Translations under genes and position numbers: made by a program
The notes under the pieces: generated by a model
Databases searched by the model: none
The model's input: the letters and a program-made list of their open reading frames with translations, nothing else
Told to the model about the DNA's origin: nothing
Part shown: piece by piece, positions 47,746 to 57,350 of the stretch
How the letters are laid out: every line of letters begins with the position of its first letter
Numbering within the stretch: the stretch's first letter is position 1
DNA from: Myrica gale
Taxonomy: Eukaryota; Streptophyta; Magnoliopsida; Fagales; Myricaceae
Length of the DNA stretch: 64,000 nt
Assembly (NCBI GenBank): GCA_963930655.1
Contig: OZ005614.1
Coordinates: 1,178,001 to 1,242,000 of the forward strand
Reading direction: 5' to 3'

Positions 47746-49830
47746 ATGAAGTTTTGGAAAAACCTTAGCAGTCTAATCGAGGAGACCCTGCCGGACTGGC
47801 AGGACAAGTTCTTATCCTACAAGGACCTGAAGAAGCAGCTCAAACTCATCTATCCCAAGGACGAGGCCCAGATGCCGCCCGATAAACGGCCCAGATTGGA
47901 TATGGATTCGGACCTCAAAGCGGAGGGGCCTGATTCCAAGACCGAGGTGACGAAGGAAGTCAACGATTTCGTCAGGCTCTTGGAGCAAGAGATCGAAAAA
48001 TTCAATGGCTTCTTCGTCGAGAAAGAGGAGGAGTACGTTATTCGATTGAAGGTACTTTCTATTCTTGTTTTCTCTTCAAAATTATTTTCTGTAGTACTTG
48101 TTGAGCTTTTCGGCCAATACGAAAAGACAACCTTTGGGCTTTTCATCTTTAAGGAGTGCGGATCAAATTGTTTTTTAAGGTTTCGTTTTTGTTTGTTAAT
48201 AGGTTTTTCATTTCCTCAGTTTCAGTGACAAAATTGACTAGCAATAGAAGACAATAGGATAAAAATGGACTGGCTTACTTCAGCCTGCCTTGGCCCAAAT
48301 TACTATAAGATTTCCATTCCTCGCCTTACCATTTTTCTCTTGACAGATTCTAATTGCATGAGGAGGGAGGATAATCGGCTAAATTCTTGTGTATGCCAAA
48401 TTTGTTTTCGTGGCGTCTGTGTGGCATGATTGTGATTGCCACTTCATTAGAACTGGTTGGGCCAATGCTGATTTTAGCTACTAATTGCTGTAAATTTCGG
48501 TGTCCTCTGGCGTGTTCTTATCTTATTAAGATCTCTATCCTCCTCAACCATCTATGTGCGTGTTAAAATCCTTGTTTCTCCCGCAAAATCATGCATTTCC
48601 TGACACTGTTACCTTGATCCAACTTCCAAGCGTCTTGCTTTCGTGTTTGACATTTAATTGCACTCAGCACATTGCTCTTCACATGATTAATTCTGCTCTA
48701 TTTTAAGGTTATCTGTAGGTTCCTGGTTTCACACCTTGTTCCCTCGTTTATTGTTTATATTTCGAACGTGTTAGTTGCATTGGGGCTTGCCTCGCAAGGA
48801 CCTCAGATGCATGGACAGGTGTTTTAAACTGATTTCTAGAATAATTATTTGGGCTTATGCCTGGAATGCAGGAGCTGCAAGATAGGATAGGAAGGGCCCA
48901 GGATTCAAATGAAGAGTCAATCCAAGTGGGGAGAGAAGTAGTAGATTTCCATGGAGAGATGGTTTTGTTAGAGAATTACAGCGCACTTAACTACACAGGT
49001 ACTCATCTCTCAGGGCCATATTATTAGCAAAAGAATAAGCAATGTTTGGTCAATACAGATACATGGCCATGGAAAACCTGGAATACTGATTTTGAAGATT
49101 CTTGTGAGAATCAATCTGTTGTTGGTTATTCTATGATAGGATCCAAATGATATTAGGCTAGAACTAACCCAAAAAGCTATGGTAACATATGCAAGAAGCA
49201 TTCATTCATTTTCCGCGAATAATTCAGTAATGAGAGAACCTTTGAGGTACCAAGGGTTTAGTTTTGGCTCTCTGACAACATTTGTGACGTTAATATTGAC
49301 AACAGAACCTGTCAGCTCTCTTGACTTCTTGGCAATTTGATAACGTGTTGGTTACACATACCCTCTTTAATAGCCTTGACATGCGTCATACAGGACTAGT
49401 AAAGATCTTGAAGAAATATGAGAAGCGAAGTGGTGCCCTCATTCGGTTGCCTTTTATCCAAAGGATCTTGCAACAACCATTCTTCACGACTGATGTACTT
49501 AACAAGCTTGTGAAGGAGTGTGAGAGCATTCTGGATCAAATATTCTCCAAGAATGACCCATCAGGCCCAATTGAAGCCACTAATGAGGAAAAAGGGTGTG
49601 ATGCCAAGGCTGTGACCGGAAGTATACAAACTCAGCTTAAAGTTCCCAAAGAACTTGAAGAAATCAAGCATATGGAGAGCTCCTACATGAAGCTAACCTT
49701 ATCGGCACTGCGTGTCTTGAAAGAGATGCGGAGTGGAAGCTCAACAGTGAACCTATTTTCACTGCCCCCTTTGCAAAATAATACAATGGAGCCAAATAAC
49801 ATAGCAGTAGTAGAAGAAGCAGCCAAATAG
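47746..49830 (+). CDS. SPX: SPX-domain protein (SPX1/2-like phosphate sensor)
   Basis: Three exons: 47746-48051, 48872-48998 and 49394-49830, GT-AG throughout; 870 nt, 289 residues. The start [20 protein letters not shown] and [15 protein letters not shown] is the first SPX helix pair, [19 protein letters not shown] the second block, and [20 protein letters not shown] the third, carrying the lysines that bind inositol pyrophosphates. No EXS, RING or MFS domain follows, so it is a stand-alone SPX protein. Such proteins bind PHR transcription factors when phosphate is plentiful and block their DNA binding, in nucleus and cytoplasm. The basic KRPRLD stretch near residue 48 may act as a nuclear signal. 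A longer frame begins upstream with GTG, but 47746 is the first ATG and gives the conserved end. No lesion was seen. Confidence 0.93.
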
Positions 49831-50621
49831 TTTCAGAGTAGTCTTTCTCCTTCACTGATTTATTTACTTGACATTGAGCCTGCTAGATAACAATTGTATG
49901 CCAAATACCACTTTTTTGTCTGTACATTGATTAATCCTTCTATAGAAAATTTCAAATCTGGGGTGTACCTCTGATATTTTTTGAATAATGATGCTTCGAT
50001 ATTTTGAGCATAGGGACCTCGTTAGTTTTGATCAACCTACAGGCTACTGAATCTTGGCTAACTGAAAGTTGACTCTTCCTGAAGCTGTGCAAGGGAGGAT
50101 CTTCGTGTTCATCTGGTTTCTCCAAGTGAAATTGCGTTGAACAGCATGTTGGGTCAGGGATATAGTTATGAAATCCATCAGCGTGCTCAATAACTTTTCA
50201 CAAATTGCACTCTTGTTCTACAACTTCCTACAATTTCGCTTCAAATTCTTCAATAGATAGATCTGTTTGGGTGGGTAGCTCCCGAAATATGGGTCCCGTT
50301 TAATGTGTTATATTCATTGTGTAGTACCAAGATAATCGGTACACAGCTGCTTCCATAATGTGCAAGCACCTGGCCCGGCGTTCCCTTCTCCATTCTTCTC
50401 TCAGCCGCGTTCCCTGTGGTCAATCTACCAGCCTCCAAATTACCCAGAGAAAACAAATCTCCAGTCTCCAAACTTTCTCCCACCAACCGAACCGTTCCCA
50501 AAATTTTCCAAGTCACAGCCTAACCTCTCAGACACACATTCAAGAACTCGTGAACTTGACAATGGCATGAACCAACCGAAATGCCCAACAACATTTAAGC
50601 CGTGACGCATGAATCCTGCAC
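49831..50621. other. SPX 3' region and intergenic
   Basis: No gene, RNA or repeat is supported; the open frames at 50250-50605 have no recognised domain. Confidence 0.45.
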
Positions 50622-50628
50622 TATATAA
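50622..50628 (+). promoter_or_regulatory. TATA box of the carboxylesterase pseudogene
   Basis: TATATAA 114 bp upstream of the ATG at 50736, with an A/C-rich leader between them. The core promoter looks intact although the coding region is not. Confidence 0.5.
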
Positions 50629-50735
50629 GAGCGTATCTATCTTAGCATTTTCAGACGGAACTATTACTACTCACCCACAAACTCTACAAAACTAGCCATA
50701 GACATTAGCGTTCACCTCTCCTCCCAATAAGAAAA

Positions 50736-51404
50736 ATGACCACAGTAGCAGAAGCACCAGGCTTCCTCGAAGTCTTTTCTGATGATTCTGTAAAACGCTT
50801 TGCACCCGGGATTGTCCCAGCCTCACCAGAATCACCTGACGGATACAGGTCCAAGGATGGGATAATCGACTCATCAAAGCCCGTCACAAGAAGGTTATTT
50901 ATTCCTAGTACTGCAAGGATTGAGTTCTCAAATAAGCTTCCTGTCCTGGTTTATTTTCATGGCGGTGGCTTTTGCATCGGCTCCACTAATGGGTTGGCTA
51001 CCACCATTTCCTAGGAGATTTGTCTGTCGCATCACGATCCATTATTCTCTCTGTTGACTACCGTCTAGCTCCAGAAAATTGTCTTCCCATAGCTTACGAA
51101 GACTGTTGCAGCTCACTGGATTGGCTTGTTCGCCAAGCAGGATCTGAAGGGAGAGCTTTCTGCAATTGGATGGAATCAATTTCCTGCTGTGGTGGTTTTT
51201 GTGGCTGGCTTGGATTTCTTGATGGAAAGGGGAGTGATGTATGCAGCATTCCTGCAGAAGAAAGGGGTATTAGTGAAGCTGGTGGAGGCTGAAGGGGAGT
51301 CGCATGTGTTTCATGTGTTCCACCCTGAATCTGAGGCGACCCACTTGCTCCAACGAGACATGAGCGAGTTCATGAACAGCTTTTCACATCCTGAATGGAC
51401 ATAA
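50736..51404 (+). pseudogene. carboxylesterase (CXE, alpha/beta hydrolase-3) pseudogene
   Basis: The text is a plant CXE: start MTTVAEAPGFLEVFSDDSVK, oxyanion-hole motif YFHGGGFCIGS, then SVDYRLAPENCLPIAYEDC, and at the end VAGLDFLMERGVMY with the catalytic Asp and GESHVFHVFHPES with the catalytic His. Two lesions kill it. One base is missing near 50990-51000, so the frame reaches TAG at 51012. Around 51140-51160 the text jumps from DWLVRQAGSEG straight to ELSAIGWNQFPAVVV, losing roughly 100 residues including the nucleophile motif GDSAGG. Plant CXEs hydrolyse small esters. The gene would be about 320 residues if complete. Confidence 0.88.
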
Positions 51405-51602
51405 AAAAGATCTTGGTTTTATTGTTTCTCTTGGTCATGTGGATTGTGGACCATTTTATCTAGAGTTACGATGAATAAATGAAAAGACTAGCTAAGCACT
51501 GAGCAGCAAAGAACAATCCCATTCCTTTTTGGATTGAAAGTAAACAGAACCATTTTTCCAAATTTGCGTTGCCGCTGCAGGTGACAGAATCTTCCATCTC
51601 CT

Positions 51603-51964
51603 TGTTGGGGTCCACACCCATAAGAGATAGACTTAGAATAGAAGTAGACTTATTGTGGAAGTCTACTTGCTCCCTACTTCTAGTTTATCTAGGATTCTCT
51701 TAGGGTTTTCTCTTTGTATTCTTCCCTATAAATAAGAGGCTTATGTTATAGAGAAGAGGTATGTGAGCACGTGAGATCGTGTGCATTGGGCAAAGAGAGA
51801 GGAAGAGAAAGAGGGTGGTGTGACTATTGTATTGGGGCGGGCAGAGTAATTTTCTTAGGCTTTCTTAATAAAATTGCTCTAGGGTGGACGTAGGCCGGAT
51901 TGGGGCCGAACCACGTAAATCTGGTGTTCCTTTTCTTTGAATCTTCGTGACGCTTTTCCCAACA
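51603..51964 (+). repeat. 5' LTR of second Copia element
   Basis: 362 bp, TG...CA. Contains TATAAATA at 51727-51734 and AATAAA at 51867-51872, the expected promoter and poly(A) signals. Confidence 0.92.
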
Positions 51965-51966
51965 AG

Positions 51967-51979
51967 TGGTATCGGAGCC
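51967..51979 (+). other. primer-binding site (tRNA-iMet)
   Basis: TGGTATCGGAGCC, two bases after the 5' LTR; identical to the primer site of the 7.3-kb element. Confidence 0.85.
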
Positions 51980-52255
51980 TGGTTCGAGGAGCCGAAGTAG
52001 TTTTTCGGGAGAAGCGGAGTAGGTCCGAAAATTCAAAGTGGTCCGATCTGAGATTGGAGAGCACCAGCCTGCAGAGGAGACCGAGACGAAGCCGGTGGTC
52101 GAAACCGCGTCGTCAAAATCGCCGGGACGCGCCTCCACGCGCCGCAGGAAGAAGAAAAGGCGCCGTCACGCGTCACACGCGCCCGCACGTGCCGAACAGA
52201 GAAGGGCGAGTGGGCTTCACTCTCTACACGCGCCACACGCGCCAGCGACAAGAGC

Positions 52256-52438
52256 TTGCCACGTGTCCTGTGACGTCAGCATCCACGTCATCGTCACGTC
52301 AGCAGTGGGTCCCAGGAGATCTGAGTCGGTAGTGCCACGTAATCCGCCACGTCATCATTGCCACGTCAGCAGGGGATCAGGGTCGGCGTGCCACGTCAGC
52401 TTTGCCACGTCATCAGAGAATATTCCTGAGGAATATTC
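52256..52438 (+). promoter_or_regulatory. dense cis-element cluster in the retroelement leader
   Basis: Seven ACGTCA hexamers (TGACGT on the other strand) in one orientation start at 52273, 52285, 52296, 52349, 52363, 52393 and 52407; the first is part of the palindrome TGACGTCA. CACGTG G-boxes lie at 52187 and 52258. The cluster ends with a perfect palindrome of two GAATATTC units (52418-52425 and 52431-52438). ACGT cores are bZIP targets. GAATATTC fits both the P1BS consensus and the GAAnnTTC heat-shock half pair. Confidence 0.6.
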
Positions 52439-52586
52439 CGGTTTTATTTGTTCAGTGTGGTTTTTTGGCCGGTTCAGGGGCTTTTAGGCCGGTTTTCGAG
52501 CAGGTCAGACCGGTTCCTAAGGTTTTAGACCATCCCGGATCCATTGGTGCAGTCAGAATTGTGAAATTCGGCCTCGATCAGTGTGA

Positions 52587-53387
52587 ATGATGGCGGAGAA
52601 TATGATTACCGGTATGATAATGTTGACTGCTGCAAACTACATGAGCTGGAAGCCACGGATGGAGGATATCCTTTATGCAAAGGATATGTATGATCCATTG
52701 GAGAACGAGGGAAAGAAACCGGTGGGGATTGACGAGGCAAAGTGGAATAAGATCAACCGGAAGACTATAGGGTTGATTCGACAGTGGATTGGGCCAGAGG
52801 TATTCCATCACGTAGCCAAAGTGACGAGCGCTTTTGAATTATGGGAGAAGTTGGAGACAATGTACCAGTCAAAGACTTCGCGGAATAAAGCGCTGCTAAT
52901 GAGGAGGCTAGTGAATATGAAGCTGCGAGACGAGAAGTCGGTGGCGAAACATACCAGTGAGTTCCAAAACTTGATAAATCAATTGAACAGTGTCGAAATG
53001 ACTTTCGAAAATGAGGTTCAAGCTTTACTGCTTCTGAGTTCCTTGCCGGATAGTTGGGAGACTCTTGTTGTTTCTCTTGGAAATTCAGCACCGAATGGAA
53101 AATTGACCATGGAGTTGGTCAAAGACGCTCTATTCAGTGAAGAGGCATGAAGGAAGGAGATGGGGACTTATGACTACAGTGGATCACAAGCTCTCATCAC
53201 AGAAAGAGGCAGAAGAAGCAGCTGGAATACAGGAGGCCGGGATCAATCCAGAGGAAGAGGTCGCAAGATTATCTGCTTCTATTGTGACCAAGAGGGACAT
53301 ATCAAGCGGAACTGTCCAAAGTACAAAGCAGAGAAAGGGAATTCATCAGAAGCCTCGGTGGTGACTGATGATTCCGGCTTCGTGTAG
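52587..53387 (+). pseudogene. gag: Copia Gag of second element, one nonsense codon
   Basis: The frame from 52587 encodes a UBN2-type capsid (LTAANYMSWKPRMEDIL, LWEKLETMYQSKT, LLSSLPDSWETLV) up to a TGA at 53148-53150. The same frame continues afterwards with RKEMGTYDYSG and a zinc knuckle CFYCDQEGHIKRNC at about residue 230, ending at 53387. The stop sits where Arg (CGA) is usual, so a C-to-T change at a CpG is likely. No protease or later pol domain follows before the purine tract. Confidence 0.85.
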
Positions 53388-53700
53388 CACACGAAGGTGT
53401 TTGGTACCAGCTGGAGGAGATGCAAGAGCAGGGGGAGCTACTGTTCTTCATGGGTCCGGCTGTACAAGCAGGGGATGCGGGCACCCTATGCGGGGGTGCA
53501 GGACACTCGGATGAGAGTGTGGTCGTCTGGTGACAAGGACGAGGTTGGAGTGCCAGTAGAATAAGGTTGCAAGGGGTGGTGAGCAAGGGGAGCAACAGAC
53601 ACCAAGTTGCAGGAAGTTTCTACTGTTGAAAACCCGGGTAGCACTCAACCGAAAGATGTCAGGAACAAATTCTTCTCTTATGGTTATGGAGGGGGAGATT

Positions 53701-54062
53701 TGTTGGGGTCCACACCCATAAGAGATAGACTTAGAATAGAAGTAGACTTATTGTGGAAGTCTACTTGCTCCCTACTTCTAGTTTATCTAGGATTCTCTTA
53801 GGGTTTTCTCTTTGTATTCTTCCCTATAAATAAGAGGCTTATGTTATAGAGAAGAGGTACGTGAGCACGTGAGATCGTGTGCATTGGGCAAAGAGAGAGG
53901 AAGAGAAAGAGGGTGGTATGACTATTGTATTGGGGCGGGCAGAGTAATTTTCTTAGGCTTTCTTAATAAAATTGCTCTGGGGTGGACGTAGGCCGGATTG
54001 GGGCCGAACCACGTAAATCTGGTGTTCCTTTTCTTTGAATCTTCGTGACGTTTTTCCCAACA
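53701..54062 (+). repeat. 3' LTR of second Copia element
   Basis: 362 bp, identical to the 5' LTR except four transitions seen by eye (near 53860, 53918, 53980 and 54051). The TATA copy is at 53825-53832. Confidence 0.92.
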
Positions 54063-54211
54063 CTCCTACCGTACAGAAAATAGCCCAGTAAGACAATACA
54101 ATGGCAATACCATTGTGCATCCGCAAACATATATTCATGCTGTGAGTATTCTTGTGGACCGAGTCATTCTTCTGTGGCACAAGGGCTCCTGCTTCATACA
54201 GCACACAACTT

Positions 54212-55558
54212 CTATTCGTCATAAGTGCTCATGAAACCTCCAACAAAACCAGCTCCATTGCAATTTCCACATAACTTCTCCTTTTTACCTCTGCTTGAGT
54301 AGAAGCAAAAATTACAATGATCAATGTAATATACAAATCATGGAAGAGAAAAAAAAAAAACAAAAGAGCGATAAAGATAAAGCTAGTAGGCTATATAGGT
54401 CGACTACTACGCGAGAAGAAGATGGAATCCCCACTCTTTGGCTCCAATCTTGCCCTCATTGTGGAATCAGAGCCTCTCTCTAGAATAGGCGCTAGTGAAC
54501 AGAACCAGAATTCTCTGGGTCGATGGAGGAATACCAAAACAACCCATCAAGAGCCTGCTAATAAGATGTTAGGTTCCTCACGCAAGATGTGTAATGATAT
54601 AACTGCGGTTGGTCACCCGTCATTCTTAATGGAGTCACCTACGAAACATGTTAAGATCAAGACTCTTGTATCCAAGCCAGAGGATTAGCCTCAATACTCA
54701 TTTATTTTGAAGAAAGATGCTTGAAGAATCTACCAAGAGCTCGTTGATGTACATGGTAATTCTACTTGTCATCACTCATCAGCCTCTACACTCACACATG
54801 TACCCTCAAGTGCTATAGTTCATAACTCAGGGATAATGATTCCAATGGATGGAATAGATTGAATAACTTCTGCTCCGGAAATAATAAAACACCAAAAAAA
54901 AAACGAAAAGACACTAGTCTAATTACAGGCAATTACCCGCAAAGCCGAGTTGCCAGCTTTAAACTGACCATTGAAAAGATCCACAGAATTCACTACACTG
55001 CCTTTGCATTGCGAGCATAGAACTGCACCTGCCCATAGCCAAAAAGAAGTAAGAATCTATATAAAGATCGCTACTTTTGAGTAACTATCATCATCTATTG
55101 GCTATCTTAAATTACTTACGAACCAGCCAAACACTAAGGCCTACATTCATCTTGCTTCTTAAGTAATGGACAAAGGTCAAAAAGAGGACTTCAATTCTCA
55201 GATATACCAGCTACAGAAAGCTTACCATTTCCATCACAATCAGCACAAATCACGCTATTCGGTTTGGTGTTTTGATTTGGTTTTGCAGCCTACCAAGGGT
55301 CCAGAAAACAAAAAATGCAGATCGCATTAAGCAACATACATGAGCCTATTCATGGAGGTTGAGTATACAACAATTCATAACCGCACGAAAATTATATCCA
55401 CCAAATAAGTTTGTATAATTTTAAAAGCCTTAAATTAATATGTAATACCCAAAGGGCATTAGAGGCAGGACCTTAGCTTTCAGATTGGAGAATTTAGTTG
55501 CTGCAAAACTTCGGAACACTTCATACTGAAGCTGTTTTTGACTGTCATGATTGCCCAT
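54212..55558 (-). pseudogene. BSD2-like DnaJ-type zinc-finger protein gene with small deletion
   Basis: Four coding exons: 55558-55472, 55289-55226, 55028-54937 and 54290-54212, with GT-AG junctions. The protein starts MGNHDSQKQLQYEVFRSFAA and has the repeated CxxCxGxG zinc-binding motifs of the DnaJ cysteine-rich domain: CADCDGNG, CSQCKGSV and CGNCNGAG, ending FVGGFMSTYDE. The family (Arabidopsis At5g43260-like, about 100 aa) has a further CWLCRG motif at the exon 3/4 junction. Here that text is damaged: after FNGQFKAG about five bases are missing near 54945, so the spliced frame hits TAA at the start of exon 4 and loses the last motif. In the second motif the final Gly is Val. Exon lengths sum to 322 nt, two short of a multiple of three. 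The role of the family is probably chaperone-like, in plastid or cytosol (inference). Confidence 0.75.
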
Positions 55559-55974
55559 GCAAATACCTGAGCATTAGAGCAGACTGAAAACTCAATCCAG
55601 TGAACATGGGACTTCTAGGAGTAACTTCAAAGATTGAGAGAGAAATAGAGACCCGGTTTTTGCGAGGCTTTGAAAAAAGTTAAGAGGAGCCGAACACAGA
55701 GCAGAGGTCATCGGAAGAGAGCCGACTTCCACCAAGCTCCGGTCCAGCTAGTCGTTTGCAGCAGAATTAAGAGATTTTTAATTTGTTTGGAGTACACGTG
55801 GCTCAGTATCGGCCCATGGGTTGAAGATAGGCCTTGGACCATTGCGAGAAATGTGCAAATACTCGCTATAGGGTCCGGCGGAGGAAGGGAGGGTACTAAC
55901 GCCCCAAAGAAGAAGGGTAATATAAGTTTGTGCTCAACGACATGTAGGATTTCCTTTCCATCTTTCTGCTGAAC
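55559..55974. other. shared upstream region of the DnaJ-type gene
   Basis: A splice acceptor GCTCAG|GTATTTGCATGG just before the minus-strand start codon implies a non-coding first exon further up, probably near 55620-55760. Nothing else is supported. Confidence 0.4.
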
Positions 55975-56390
55975 TTTTTTTTTTTCCTAAGTAAAGGTGG
56001 ATATGATTACACAAGGAAGGATAATACAAATACAGAGTCCAGAACCATCCATGGCTGGAAACGTACAGATAGGGCACAAAGGCCCGTTATATTTTTAAGA
56101 GCCCGAAGGGCCATAAAACGAACGGCCGTAAAGGCCATAAACCAACAAGTCATAAAGGCTACAACCAATCGGGTCAACAGACCCACAAAATTAACCCGGA
56201 CCCAAAGACCCGGAACACAACAGCACCATGTCGGGAATGACAGATACCGTCGCCGGAAGAGGAACTAGACCAGCACCTGCAACAAAAACACTCACAGAAG
56301 AAAAATTCGGCCAAAAAGAAAGCAAAAATACCCCGATGAGTTAAATTCACGCTCCTCAAGAGAGGCGCGTGGAGAGGCGTGATCCGAAAA
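55975..56390 (-). mobile_element. 3' fragment of a LINE-like retroposon
   Basis: Read on the minus strand, a GT-rich, non-coding stretch with repeated GGCCTTTACGGCC-like phrases ends TGTAATCATATCCACCTTTA then CTTAGG and an A run (T run 55975-55985 on the plus strand). A retroposon tail is the simplest reading; the 5' end against the tandem repeat is uncertain. Confidence 0.5.
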
Positions 56391-56394
56391 TGCG

Positions 56395-57041
56395 CAGATG
56401 GATTTGGACAATGTTGAAGAGCCGGAGCCACATAGCCAACCAAGGGGCTCGAAATTATGGGCTAGACGGTTTAGTAGTTTAGGGCCTTCAGAGACCGTAA
56501 TGCCCGAAATTATGGGCAAAGTGGAAGGGCATTCAAGGCAATATGTTGTACATCGAGCTTATATGAACCGGCCCCAAAACTCCAAACCCTATCTGACACT
56601 TTTGGGCTAGCAGATGGAGATGGACGACGTTGAAGAGCCGGAGCCACATAGCCAACCAAGGGGCTCGAAATTATGGGCTAGACGGTTTAGTAGTTTAGGG
56701 CCTTCAGAGACCGTAATGCCCGAAATTATGGGCAAAGTGGAAGGGCATTCAAGGCAATATGTTGTGCATCGAGCTTATATGAACCGGCCCCAAAACTCCA
56801 AACCCTATCTGACACTTTTGGGCTAGCAGATGGAAATGGACGACGTTGAAGAGCCGGAGCCACAGAGCCAACCAAGGGGCTCGAAATTATGGGCTAGACG
56901 GTTTAGTAGTTTAGGGCCTTCAGAGACCGTAATGCCCGAAATTATGGGCAAAGTGGAAGGGCATTCAAGGCAATATGTTGTACATCGAGCTTATATGAAC
57001 CGGCCCCAAAACTCCAAACCCTATCTGACACTTTTGGGTTG
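56395..57041 (+). repeat. three tandem copies of a 216-bp promoter module
   Basis: Units start at 56395, 56611 and 56827 with CAGATGGA and are about 98% alike. Each contains AAACCCTA (telo-box: 56584-56591, 56800-56807, 57016-57023) followed 11 nt later by TTTTGGGCTA (the third copy reads TTTTGGGTTG). The first two units therefore end with the telo-box plus site II pair typical of promoters of translation and growth genes. The array stops about 310 bp before the UAP56 start codon. Each unit is also an open frame of about 70 codons, which I take to be a by-product. Confidence 0.85.
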
Positions 57042-57350
57042 TAGCCCTCGTTGAGGTCTCAGCTCTCGAAATATCTTTGCTCAAACTCGAGAAGTCTCTT
57101 TCCCCAAATTATTGTGTTTCAGCTAACCGTTTTCATTTGCAGACTCCTCTACATCCATAATCCTATCCCCTTTTCTCAACTTATTCACAGCCTCAAAGGT
57201 AATTTTAATCTGCTCCTCCCGAAACCCTAATCTCTCACTTCTCCTTTCAGTTTCACTTTTATTCAGTATTGCTCTTCTCTCTCTGCTTCGATTTTTCGAA
57301 ACCCTAAGTACTAATATTTGTGTGTGCGTGTGTTTGTTCATCTGTAGAAG

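Larger units (their letters stand above)
51603..54062 (+). mobile_element. second gag-only Copia-type LTR element (2.46 kb)
   Basis: Flanked by the 5-bp target duplication CTCCT (51598-51602 and 54063-54067). Two 362-bp LTRs (TGTTGG...CCAACA) differ by four transitions by eye, about 1.1%. It has a tRNA-iMet primer site, a GC-rich leader, a gag ORF with one nonsense codon and a purine tract GGAGGGGGAGATT (53688-53700) before the 3' LTR. No pol is present. It lies between the 3' ends of the CXE pseudogene and the minus-strand DnaJ-type gene. Confidence 0.93.

Noticed and set aside
56398..57054. Three tandem 70-residue open frames as a repeated protein gene
   Set aside because: Each frame ends in a stop at the unit boundary, has no domain, and lies in the promoter array of UAP56; the open frame is a by-product of the duplicated DNA unit.
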